Shown: positions 7,065-14,334 of the stretch, in pieces
Layout: every line of letters begins with the position of its first letter
Numbering within the stretch: the first letter of the stretch is position 1
Source of the DNA: Bacteroidota bacterium
GTDB taxonomy: Bacteria > Bacteroidota > Bacteroidia > Chitinophagales > LD1
Reading direction: 5' to 3'
DNA: 27,775 nucleotides
Assembly: GCA_947457525.1 (NCBI GenBank)
Contig: CANGXE010000003.1
Location: 1-27,775, forward strand
Translations under genes and position numbers: made by a program
The notes under the pieces: generated by a model
Told to the model about the DNA's origin: nothing
The model's database searches: none
Seen by the model: the letters and a program-made list of their open reading frames with translations, nothing else

Positions 7065-8555
7065 TTACTCTGCGCTTTCTTGGTTGTCTTCGTCATTTAC
7101 TTTCATAATTGACTTAGGTTTGTAGCTCGGGTCTTCTAGATGTAGGATGTAGTCTTCCACTTGGTCGGCAGCAATTCTACGCGCTACAATTTTTTTGTCA
7201 CGGTCGAGAATATACAACTGAGGTGTGCTTTGAATATCCCATTCCCAACGAAAGTTACTGTGGCGTTTCGCATCGCAAACGTTTACCCAATCTAGATTTT
7301 TCTCTTTGATAAACTCACGCCATTCTTTATAGTGGTCCATATCAGATATGATTGGAGCATAGACTTCTACATCCACACCTTTCTTTTTCAAATTGTGGTA
7401 ACCATCCGCCAAAACCGGAATTTCTTTTTTGCAGTGGCCACAATCCGGTGACCAAAAAGCGACAACGGTATATTTATTTTTCAAATCATATAAACTCACA
7501 AAATCGCGTTCGGTGGAGTCCTTCCACAAGATTAAGCGTTGCGCTTTTTTACCTACCAAAACCGGCTCGAGGCGTGTAGCGCGGTCGCAAATTTTGAAAC
7601 GTTTGGTAGTGTCTATCCATGGGGTCATATCATCCTTGCAGAAATATTTTTTACCGAAGTGAACGTACGCTCCGTCAAAGCCCATGATTTTTGAGTTGGC
7701 CATTTCGTTGAAAATGTAAGTCAAAATGTAGCGATACATTTCTCCTTTCTTGTCGGTTTTGCTGATTACGTCCTCGCCAGAAGCTATAATGGAATCCGGG
7801 TTTTGAACAGTGGTTTGGTTCATAAACGTTTTTAACTTGTTATGCAACACCGGGCAGCGCAGCAAACGGTCGTCTTTGAGGTCGACATTGTCCCAATAGT
7901 GGGCTTTGTAATAGCGCCATTGAAATGTAGAGTCTATAATTTTACCGTTCGCATCACGAGGAAAATCCGGCACTTCGGGCTCTTTCATTGAGCGAAGCAA
8001 TTTGCCATAAAACAAATCAGGATTTTTGTTCATGATATCATCACGCGAGGCTTTTACCGCTTTGTCTATAGATTTCAACTGTTCTAGGTAAGCATCTTTC
8101 TTTGGGCCGTCTTTCTCTGTGCGATAAAGTCTGTTTACTGAGTCAGACTTCATTTTCATTTCGTTTAAAAATTTCATGTCGCCATAGAAAAGTGTGTTTT
8201 CTAAAGAGCCGGTGATTTTCATTTTGCCGCTGAGGTCGTGTGTGTCGCTTTCGAGTGCAAACTGTGGTTCGCTGATGATAAACTCAAAGTAACGATTGCC
8301 CATGTCGGGGAACACCGCTAGGTAAACACCACCCGGCAACATCGTATCGGGTTTTAGTGTGATTGTGCCTTTGCTGTCAAATTTGATAGTGTCTTTCACG
8401 TATTGCTTATCGCCAAAATAATTGGCCAATATCATAGAAGAATTTTCAAGCCCTTTGATGGTGAGCTTGATGTTCATTCCCTTGGTTGGGTTTGCTGCAA
8501 AGACTGAGCTAAATAGTAAAGCAAAGATGGATAGAGATAGTACTCGTTTAAACAT
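7065..8555 (-). CDS. secreted TlpA-like thioredoxin-fold protein (DUF4369/DUF5106 type)
   Basis: This 496-residue protein begins with a signal peptide (residues 1 to about 21, cleavage near VFA-ANP). A beta-rich DUF4369-like domain covers about residues 27-120 and a helical DUF5106-like middle domain about 130-340. A C-terminal thioredoxin fold covers about 345-470, with the active-site motif C372-GH-C375 after VVAFWSPD and the cis-proline P445 in QSTPQLYILD. Such proteins act in the periplasm as thiol-disulfide oxidoreductases or as stress proteins of unknown substrate and are abundant in Bacteroidota. The C-terminal tail (about 475-496) is charged and acidic. A candidate -7 element lies upstream at 8578-8585. 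Its specific partner cannot be read from the sequence. Confidence 0.87.
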   Translation of the reverse strand: MFKRVLSLSIFALLFSSVFAANPTKGMNIKLTIKGLENSSMILANYFGDKQYVKDTIKFDSKGTITLKPDTMLPGGVYLAVFPDMGNRYFEFIISEPQFALESDTHDLSGKMKITGSLENTLFYGDMKFLNEMKMKSDSVNRLYRTEKDGPKKDAYLEQLKSIDKAVKASRDDIMNKNPDLFYGKLLRSMKEPEVPDFPRDANGKIIDSTFQWRYYKAHYWDNVDLKDDRLLRCPVLHNKLKTFMNQTTVQNPDSIIASGEDVISKTDKKGEMYRYILTYIFNEMANSKIMGFDGAYVHFGKKYFCKDDMTPWIDTTKRFKICDRATRLEPVLVGKKAQRLILWKDSTERDFVSLYDLKNKYTVVAFWSPDCGHCKKEIPVLADGYHNLKKKGVDVEVYAPIISDMDHYKEWREFIKEKNLDWVNVCDAKRHSNFRWEWDIQSTPQLYILDRDKKIVARRIAADQVEDYILHLEDPSYKPKSIMKVNDEDNQESAE

Positions 8556-8577
8556 ATTAGTGTTTATTTATTTTGGT

Positions 8578-8585
8578 CAAATGTA
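8578..8585 (-). promoter_or_regulatory. -7 promoter element for the TlpA-like gene
   Basis: On the minus strand this reads TACATTTG, an exact match to TAnnTTTG, 23 bases before the ATG. No good -33 TTG is seen at the expected distance, so confidence is limited. Confidence 0.4.
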
Positions 8586-8660
8586 TTTGAATTAGACGAA
8601 ATTGAAACATTGAAGTAAAGATGCGCTCGGTTAAAAAATCTTAACTGAACAAACTTGCAA

Positions 8661-9926
8661 TCAATAGCCATACTTTGCTTTCCAGTTTTTGCGCAACGAG
8701 TTTCGGATTTCATTTTCGCGGGTGTTATTGCCGGGCTCATAAAACTTCGTGCCTTTTATTTTGTCGGGCAAAAATTCCATCTCGGTGAAATTGCCCTCGT
8801 ATTCATGAGCATATTTGTAAGCCTTTCCATAGTTCAGGTCTTTCATCAACTTGGTAGGCGCGTTTCGAATGTCAAGAGGAACTGGTAAGTCGCCGGTTTG
8901 CGCCACGAGTTGTTGCGCAGCACGAATGGCTGTGTAAGAAGCGTTGCTTTTTGGTGAAGTAGCTAAATAAACCACTGTTTGCGCCAATATTAAATCACAC
9001 TCCGGGTAGCCAATCATGGTTACCGCTTGAAAACAGGATGTAGCTAATAGCAGCGCATTTGGATTAGCGTTGCCAATATCTTCGCTAGAGAGAATAAGCA
9101 ATCTGCGAGCAATAAATTTTGGATCTTCGCCACCCGCAGTCATTCGCGCTAAGTAATACAACGCAGCATTAGGGTCGCTGCCCCTAATAGATTTGATAAA
9201 AGCAGAAATGATATCATAGTGTTGCTCACCGCTCTTATCATACATAGCCATTTTTTGATGAATGACTTTTTCTACTTTTTCGTTGGTAATTGTAATGGTT
9301 GCTCTAGTATTGCTCAGCGATTGCACCACTAGCTCCAACACATTGAGTAGTTTTCGACCATCACCACCGGAGTAGTGAAGCAGCGCTTCTGTTTCTTTAA
9401 GCTCAATGGACTGTTGTTTCAACACATCATCGTCTGTGATGGCATGTTGTAATATTTTTTCTAAATCCGGTTTTTCTAATGGCTGCAACACGTAAATCTG
9501 ACAACGCGAAAGCAAAGCCGAAATCACTTCAAATGATGGGTTTTCGGTGGTTGCGCCAATCAAGATAATAATACCTTTTTCTACGGCTCCGAGTAGCGCA
9601 TCTTGTTGCGCTTTGTTGAACCGATGAATTTCGTCAATAAACAAAATTGCTTTGCCGTTTTGCTGCGCCTCTTCAATGACTTTGCGCACATCTTTGATGC
9701 CGCTTTCTATGGCACTTAACTGATAAAAAGGTAAATTGATTTGTTCGGCTATAAAACGCGCCAAAGAGGTTTTTCCCACGCCCGGTGGACCCCAAAAGAG
9801 GAGAGAAGGGATGCTGCCGGTTTCTATCAATCTGCGAAGCACTTGACCCGGGCCAATGAGATGTTGCTGCCCAACAAACTCATCTAAGTTTTTTGGGCGG
9901 AGGCGTTCGGGAAGTGGAGCAAGCAT
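8661..9926 (-). CDS. rarA: replication-associated recombination protein RarA/MgsA (AAA+ ATPase)
   Basis: This 421-residue AAA+ ATPase belongs to the RarA/MgsA/WRNIP1 family, which acts at stalled replication forks. Visible motifs are Walker A GPPGVGKT (46-53), Walker B ILFIDEIH (94-101), sensor 1 GATTENP (124-130) and the arginine finger at SRCQIY (R141). The C-terminal half contains the family sequences SIRGSDPNAALYYLARM and EDIGNANP, which belong to the lid and tetramerisation domains. The length is normal. It starts 5 bases after the deoxynucleoside kinase stop, so the two are one transcript, which makes sense for DNA precursor supply and fork maintenance. A ruvB or clamp-loader gene is excluded by the C-terminal motifs. 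Confidence 0.95.
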   Translation of the reverse strand: MLAPLPERLRPKNLDEFVGQQHLIGPGQVLRRLIETGSIPSLLFWGPPGVGKTSLARFIAEQINLPFYQLSAIESGIKDVRKVIEEAQQNGKAILFIDEIHRFNKAQQDALLGAVEKGIIILIGATTENPSFEVISALLSRCQIYVLQPLEKPDLEKILQHAITDDDVLKQQSIELKETEALLHYSGGDGRKLLNVLELVVQSLSNTRATITITNEKVEKVIHQKMAMYDKSGEQHYDIISAFIKSIRGSDPNAALYYLARMTAGGEDPKFIARRLLILSSEDIGNANPNALLLATSCFQAVTMIGYPECDLILAQTVVYLATSPKSNASYTAIRAAQQLVAQTGDLPVPLDIRNAPTKLMKDLNYGKAYKYAHEYEGNFTEMEFLPDKIKGTKFYEPGNNTRENEIRNSLRKNWKAKYGY

Positions 9927-9931
9927 AGTAA

Positions 9932-10582
9932 TTAGAAAAGACCGTAAAGTTCTGCGCTCACTTTGTTGATGACTTCAGCTTTCGCATCGTCTTCATCGGC
10001 AAAGTTACATTGGTCAACGTCAATGACTAACAAGCGACCTTCTTTGTATGTAGAAATCCATTTTTCGTAATATTCATTCAATCTGCGGATGTAATCCAAA
10101 CGTAAATTGTCTTCATAATCGCGACCGCGTTTTTGAATTTGGTTCACCAATGTAGGCACAGAAGCTTTGAGGTAAATCAACAAATCGGGTGGCGTGATGA
10201 GCGAAGAAATGGTTTCGTATAGTTTGGTGTAGTTGTCAAAATCGCGAGTACTCATCAACCCCATACTGTGTAAGTTGGGTGCAAAAATCATAGCATCCTC
10301 GTGAATGGTGCGATCTTGAATGACGATTTCTTCACCTTTTTTGATTTCAATAATTTGGCGAAAACGAGAATTCAAAAAGTAAACCTGCAAGTTGAATGAC
10401 CAACGTGGCATGTCTTCATAAAAATCATTGAGGTAGGGATTGTTTTCTACATCTTCAAAATGGGGCAACCAGCCAAAGTTTTTCGAGAGAATTTTTGTGA
10501 GGGTTGTTTTACCTGCACCGATGTTGCCGGCAATAGCCACGTGCTTAATGGGCTTTTTTTCTACTGCTTGTTTCTTCGCCAT
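9932..10582 (-). CDS. deoxynucleoside kinase
   Basis: This 216-residue enzyme belongs to the deoxyadenosine/deoxyguanosine/deoxycytidine kinase family, which phosphorylates deoxynucleosides for dNTP salvage in the cytoplasm. The P-loop GNIGAGKT is at residues 19-26. The catalytic and substrate-binding DRTIHED motif is at 90-96. The LID arginines are in KRGRDYE (151-157), followed by YIRRLNEYYEKW, a usual family stretch. A short lysine-rich N-terminal extension precedes the P-loop. It sits 77 bases after trpS and 5 bases before rarA, all on the minus strand. The exact base preference cannot be read from sequence alone. Confidence 0.93.
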   Translation of the reverse strand: MAKKQAVEKKPIKHVAIAGNIGAGKTTLTKILSKNFGWLPHFEDVENNPYLNDFYEDMPRWSFNLQVYFLNSRFRQIIEIKKGEEIVIQDRTIHEDAMIFAPNLHSMGLMSTRDFDNYTKLYETISSLITPPDLLIYLKASVPTLVNQIQKRGRDYEDNLRLDYIRRLNEYYEKWISTYKEGRLLVIDVDQCNFADEDDAKAEVINKVSAELYGLF

Positions 10583-10659
10583 GTTGTTTTGTTCTGTTGT
10601 GTGTCGAAAGCCAATCAGGGTTGGCCGTTGTGTCGCACTAAATTAAAAATATTTCAATC

Positions 10660-11661
10660 TCAATAACTTTTTATCCCGATTATTTCGCGTACGTCTTTCA
10701 AAGTTTGTGTCGCATTTTGTCTTGCCTTGCTGCCTCCATCGTTGATGATTTCATTCAACAATTTATCATTGGCTGACAGTTTTTCAATTTTTTCGCGAAT
10801 AGGAGCGAGGTAGGTACCCATATCTTCGCCCAGTTGCTTTTTGAAGTCGCCATAGCGAATGGTGGTGTCATTCCATTTTTCGTGGAAGAAAGCATTGGTT
10901 TCTGCTGAGCTTACCAATTGCATCAAATCGAAAAGGTTTTGAATTTCGATTGGTTTTGGGGAGTTAGGCGCAGTCGGGCTATCAGCTGTTTTAGCTTTCA
11001 TCATTTTTTTGCGCAAGCTATCAGCATCGTCTGCTAAGTAGATGCAGGTATTTTCTCCTTTAGATTTACTCATTTTGCCTACGCCATCCAAACTCGGAAT
11101 GGAGACCAGCGATGTTTCATAACTAAATGCTTCCGGCTCGGGGAAATAGTCTACACCGTAAGTGTGGTTGAAACGCTTCGCAAAATCGCGGGTCATTTCT
11201 AAGTGCTGTTGCTGGTCTTTACCTACGGGTACTTTGGCTGCTTTGTGCACCAAAATATCTACTGCCATCAACACCGGATAAGTCAACAATCCGGCATTCA
11301 CATTGTCGGGTTGGTCGCGCACTTTCTCTTTAAACGTGGCTGAGCGTTCCAATTCACCCAAGTAGGCAAACATGTTGAACACCAAATATAGTTCGGGAAT
11401 TTGCGGTACAGCACTTTGCAAGTATAGCGTACATTTATTAGGGTCAACCCCGCAAGCCAAATATTCCACTACAATTTGCTTCACATTGGCGGCTAAGTCT
11501 GCAGCTTTTGGATGCGTGGTGAGCGAGTGATAATCTGCTACAAAAAAGTAACCATTGAAATGCTCTTGCATTTTCACGAAGTTAATCACCGCCCCGAAGT
11601 AATTGCCAAGGTGCTGTCTGCCCGTGGGGCGCACACCGCTGACTGTAATCTCTTTCGCCAT
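10660..11661 (-). CDS. trpS: tryptophanyl-tRNA synthetase
   Basis: This 333-residue class I aminoacyl-tRNA synthetase attaches tryptophan to tRNA-Trp. The HIGH-like motif is HLGN (17-20) in SGVRPTGRQHLGNYFGA. The KMSKS motif is at residues 196-200 in LDGVGKMSKSKG. The sequences TYPVLMAVDIL and PVGKDQQQHLEM are typical of TrpS and distinguish it from TyrS. The length is normal for bacterial TrpS. It is divergent from gatC, with only 45 bases between the two start codons, so both promoters must lie within that gap or inside the genes. It is the first gene of the minus-strand run trpS, deoxynucleoside kinase, rarA. Confidence 0.97.
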   Translation of the reverse strand: MAKEITVSGVRPTGRQHLGNYFGAVINFVKMQEHFNGYFFVADYHSLTTHPKAADLAANVKQIVVEYLACGVDPNKCTLYLQSAVPQIPELYLVFNMFAYLGELERSATFKEKVRDQPDNVNAGLLTYPVLMAVDILVHKAAKVPVGKDQQQHLEMTRDFAKRFNHTYGVDYFPEPEAFSYETSLVSIPSLDGVGKMSKSKGENTCIYLADDADSLRKKMMKAKTADSPTAPNSPKPIEIQNLFDLMQLVSSAETNAFFHEKWNDTTIRYGDFKKQLGEDMGTYLAPIREKIEKLSANDKLLNEIINDGGSKARQNATQTLKDVREIIGIKSY

Positions 11662-11675
11662 CTGTTAGTTTATTC

Positions 11676-11683
11676 TATTTTTG
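11676..11683 (+). promoter_or_regulatory. -7 promoter element for gatC
   Basis: TATTTTTG fits TAnnTTTG and lies 23 bases before the gatC ATG, in the 45-base gap between divergent trpS and gatC. No clear -33 TTG is seen. Confidence 0.4.
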
Positions 11684-11706
11684 AGCGCCCGAAAATAAGA
11701 ATAACC

Positions 11707-11997
11707 ATGAAGATAGATAACAATCTCGTTGACCGATTGGCCGAGTTAAGTAAATTGGAGTTTGAACCTGCCGACAAGGAGAAAATACAAGCGGACTTGC
11801 AGAAAATTTTGGATTTGGTGGAAAAACTGGCCGAAGTGAATGTGGAAGGCGTGGAGCCGCTCATTTATATGACCGATGAGCGCAACGTGTTGCGCAAAGA
11901 CGAAGTGAAAGACATGGTCAGCAAAGAAGATGCCTTATCTAACGCACCACAAAAAGACAGCGATTATTTCCGAGTGCCAAAAGTGATTAAAAAATAA
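11707..11997 (+). CDS. gatC: Asp/Glu-tRNA amidotransferase subunit GatC
   Basis: This 96-residue protein matches GatC, the small subunit that holds GatA and GatB together in the enzyme converting Glu-tRNA-Gln and Asp-tRNA-Asn to the amide forms. The N-terminal helix VDRLAELSKLEFEPADKEK and the central QKILDLVEKLAEVNVEGVEP are family hallmarks. The C-terminal part contains LRKDEV and SNAPQKDSDYFRVPKVI, the usual extended tail. The ATG at 11707 is chosen because the open frame upstream runs back through the antisense of trpS. gatA and gatB are not adjacent, which is common in this phylum. The ABC ATPase gene starts 15 bases downstream. Confidence 0.95.
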   Translation: MKIDNNLVDRLAELSKLEFEPADKEKIQADLQKILDLVEKLAEVNVEGVEPLIYMTDERNVLRKDEVKDMVSKEDALSNAPQKDSDYFRVPKVIKK

Positions 11998-12012
11998 GTA
12001 TCAAACTCTGCT

Positions 12013-12717
12013 ATGAACATCATCGAAATCAAAAACATCAGTAAGGAGTATATCATGGGTTCGCAACTGATTGCAGCACTCAAAGATGTGTCGCTGAGTG
12101 TTCAGAAGGGAGAATATGTGGCATTGATGGGACCATCCGGTTCGGGTAAGTCTACATTGATGAATATTCTTGGATGTCTTGACACGCCCACTGCCGGTTC
12201 CTATCGCTTAAACAACACCGAAGTAAGTGAAATGAGCGAAGACGAACTAGCGCACGTGCGCAACAAAGAAATCGGCTTCATCTTCCAAACTTTCAATCTT
12301 TTGCCGCGCTTATCATCATTAGAGAATGTGGCATTGCCGATGGTATATGCAGGCATGGGAAAAAAAGAAAGAATTGCACGAGCCGAGCAGGTGATGGATA
12401 TGGTGGGTTTGAAAGATAGAATGCACCACAAACCCAACGAACTTTCGGGCGGACAGCGTCAACGTGTGGCTATTGCTCGAGCTTTAGTAAACAATCCATC
12501 CATCATTTTGGCTGATGAGCCGACTGGAAACTTAGATACAAAAACTTCTTATGAAATTATGTCTATCATGGAAGATATCAGCAACCGCGGCAACACGGTG
12601 ATTATCGTCACCCACGAAGATGACATTGCCAAACATGCTCGCAGAATTTTACGCCTTCGCGATGGTTTGATAGAAACGGATGTGCAAAATGAGCCGGTAA
12701 AAATGATTGCGGTTTAA
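12013..12717 (+). CDS. ABC transporter ATP-binding protein (LolD/MacB type)
   Basis: This 234-residue ATPase has Walker A GPSGSGKST (40-48), the Q-loop at Q92 in IFQTFNLLPR, the signature LSGGQ (144-148), Walker B IILADEP with E169, and the switch histidine H201. The MSEDELAHVRNKEIGFIFQTFNLLP region and DEPTGNLD are characteristic of the LolD/MacB/FtsE-like group. This group works with FtsX-like permeases in lipoprotein release, efflux or cell-wall signalling. No permease gene is beside it, so the partner and substrate are unknown. It follows gatC by 15 bases and is probably co-transcribed with it; the cobalamin adenosyltransferase gene follows after 62 bases. Confidence 0.93.
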   Translation: MNIIEIKNISKEYIMGSQLIAALKDVSLSVQKGEYVALMGPSGSGKSTLMNILGCLDTPTAGSYRLNNTEVSEMSEDELAHVRNKEIGFIFQTFNLLPRLSSLENVALPMVYAGMGKKERIARAEQVMDMVGLKDRMHHKPNELSGGQRQRVAIARALVNNPSIILADEPTGNLDTKTSYEIMSIMEDISNRGNTVIIVTHEDDIAKHARRILRLRDGLIETDVQNEPVKMIAV

Positions 12718-12779
12718 GATTAAGTCAAACAAATACCACATATTATTGTTTTTACCTTCTTTAAACATAAAAGCGAAAA

Positions 12780-13328
12780 ATGAAAATTTATACAAAGACA
12801 GGTGATATTGGAGAAACTTCGCTTTTTGGTGGTCGAAGAGTGTCGAAGAGTGAATTGCGCATAGAGTCTTATGGCACAGTGGATGAACTTAACTCTTGGA
12901 TTGGCTTGCTCCGTGATGTAAATACTAATGAAAGTGAGCGCGAACTACTTAAAGAAATTCAAGACCGATTATTTACTGTAGGCTCAAGCTTGGCTGCCGA
13001 CCCAGAAAACGATAAACTAAAAACCCCCGACCTTCACGAAGCCGATGTAGAATTGCTGGAGAAAGGCATTGACGGCATGGACGAGGTGCTCGAAGAGTTG
13101 CGACACTTTGTTTTGCCGGGTGGCCATGTTTTTGTGTCCTATTGCCACATTGCACGTACGGTTTGTCGAAGAGCCGAGCGATTGGCTGTAGCTTTACATC
13201 ATCAGGAAGCCGTGCATCCGCTCTCCATCAAGTACCTCAATCGTCTTTCTGATTATTTGTTTACACTTTCACGCAAGATGGCGCACGACCTCAAAGCAGA
13301 AGAAGTGAAATGGTTGCCCAGAAAATAA
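12780..13328 (+). CDS. PduO-type cob(I)alamin adenosyltransferase
   Basis: This 182-residue protein matches the PduO-type ATP:cob(I)alamin adenosyltransferase, which makes adenosylcobalamin. Family motifs are all present: the ATP-binding N-terminus YTKTGDIGETSLFGGRR (residues 4-20), GTVDELNSWIG (32-42), FVLPGG (110-115), the ARTVCRRAER helix (125-134) and KYLNRLSDYLF (151-161). Its length fits single-domain enzymes of the family. AdoCbl is also the light-sensitive cofactor expected for the MerR/B12 regulator at 1628, so this gene could supply it; AdoCbl also serves other enzymes such as methylmalonyl-CoA mutase. The polyprenyl synthase gene starts 37 bases downstream. A TTAAACA heptamer, as seen in the crt operator array, lies at 12761-12767; one copy may be chance. 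Confidence 0.94.
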   Translation: MKIYTKTGDIGETSLFGGRRVSKSELRIESYGTVDELNSWIGLLRDVNTNESERELLKEIQDRLFTVGSSLAADPENDKLKTPDLHEADVELLEKGIDGMDEVLEELRHFVLPGGHVFVSYCHIARTVCRRAERLAVALHHQEAVHPLSIKYLNRLSDYLFTLSRKMAHDLKAEEVKWLPRK

Positions 13329-13365
13329 TTTTGTACCCCGCACTCAAACACCATAAAGAACCCCG

Positions 13366-14334
13366 ATGCACTCCCCCGATGTTTTACTCCATTTGTACGA
13401 AGAAAAGTTTGCGAAGAATAATTTCTATGCTAACCCGACCAATCTATACAAACCCGTAGACCACATTATGCAGATGAAGGGCAAGAAAATCCGTCCTCTG
13501 CTCGTGTTGATGGCTTGCGATTTGTTTGGCGGGAAAGCAGAAGAGGCGCTCAATCCCGCGTTTAGCGTAGAGGTGTTTCACAACTTCAGTTTGGTGCACG
13601 ATGACATCATGGATGCCTCTGACATCCGCAGGGGAGAACCCACCGTGCACAAAAAGTTTGGTACCAATGCTGCCATCTTGGCCGGAGATGCTATGTTGGC
13701 GTATGCTTATCAATACCTCACCAATGTGCCTGACGAACTGCTCCGCCCCTTGCTCACTGCTTTCAACAAAACTGCCATCGAGATTTTCGAGGGGCAACAA
13801 ATGGATGTGGACTTCGAAACTCGAAATGATGTAGCGCTCGAAGAATACCTCAAAATGGTGGAGTTCAAAACCTCCGTGCTTTTGGCCTGCTGTGTGCAGT
13901 TAGGTGCCATTGTCGGCAAAGCCAGCATAGAAGATCAACTAGCCATCTATGACTTCGGTTTAAATCTTGGTTTATCATTTCAGATAAAAGACGACTTGCT
14001 CGATGCTTTTGGCGAAGCCGAAAAAGTAGGCAAGCGCATCGGTGGCGACATTCTGCAAAACAAAAAGACTTATCTCTTTATTTCTACCACTCAGCTATGC
14101 AGCGCAGCGCAACAAGCCGAACTCCCCCGTCTGATAGCAGAAACCGATGAGCAAAAGAAGATAGACGGCATCAAAGTTTTGATGGAAGTCACGGGCGCCA
14201 AAGCCGCCACCGAGCAAAAAGCCGAAGACCTTTACCAATCTGCCCTTGCTTCTTTGCAAAAAGTAAACGTGCCTGCCGAGCGCAAGGCATACCTGGCGGC
14301 TATAGCAGAGAAGATTAAGAATAGGGATTATTAG
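13366..14334 (+). CDS. trans-polyprenyl diphosphate synthase (FPP/GGPP synthase-like)
   Basis: This is a 322-residue all-helical prenyltransferase. The first aspartate-rich motif is D79-D-I-M-D83 in SLVHDDIMDASDIRRGEPT. The second is D209-D-L-L-D213 in FQIKDDLLDAFGE. The first motif has no two-residue insertion. The fifth residue before it is aromatic (F74) and the fourth is small (S75), a pattern I associate with archaeal-type GGPP synthases; this is recalled knowledge, not a computed alignment. GGPP is the substrate of CrtB, and no crtE is visible in the carotenoid cluster, so this may be its source. It may equally make a shorter or longer chain for quinones. It lies 37 bases after the adenosyltransferase gene and overlaps the XRE regulator gene tail to tail by 20 bases. 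Confidence 0.92.
   Translation: MHSPDVLLHLYEEKFAKNNFYANPTNLYKPVDHIMQMKGKKIRPLLVLMACDLFGGKAEEALNPAFSVEVFHNFSLVHDDIMDASDIRRGEPTVHKKFGTNAAILAGDAMLAYAYQYLTNVPDELLRPLLTAFNKTAIEIFEGQQMDVDFETRNDVALEEYLKMVEFKTSVLLACCVQLGAIVGKASIEDQLAIYDFGLNLGLSFQIKDDLLDAFGEAEKVGKRIGGDILQNKKTYLFISTTQLCSAAQQAELPRLIAETDEQKKIDGIKVLMEVTGAKAATEQKAEDLYQSALASLQKVNVPAERKAYLAAIAEKIKNRDY

Noticed and set aside
11512..11706. A 65-codon upstream extension of gatC in the same frame
   Set aside because: It is antisense to the start of trpS and has no GatC similarity; the family begins at the ATG at 11707.
13326..13333. TAATTTTG, a match to the -7 consensus before the polyprenyl synthase gene
   Set aside because: It overlaps the stop codon of the preceding gene and the only nearby TTG is 8 bases away, which is the wrong spacing; co-transcription is simpler.
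13444..13800. A 118-codon minus-strand frame inside the polyprenyl synthase gene
   Set aside because: It is antisense to conserved prenyltransferase motifs and looks like a shadow frame.
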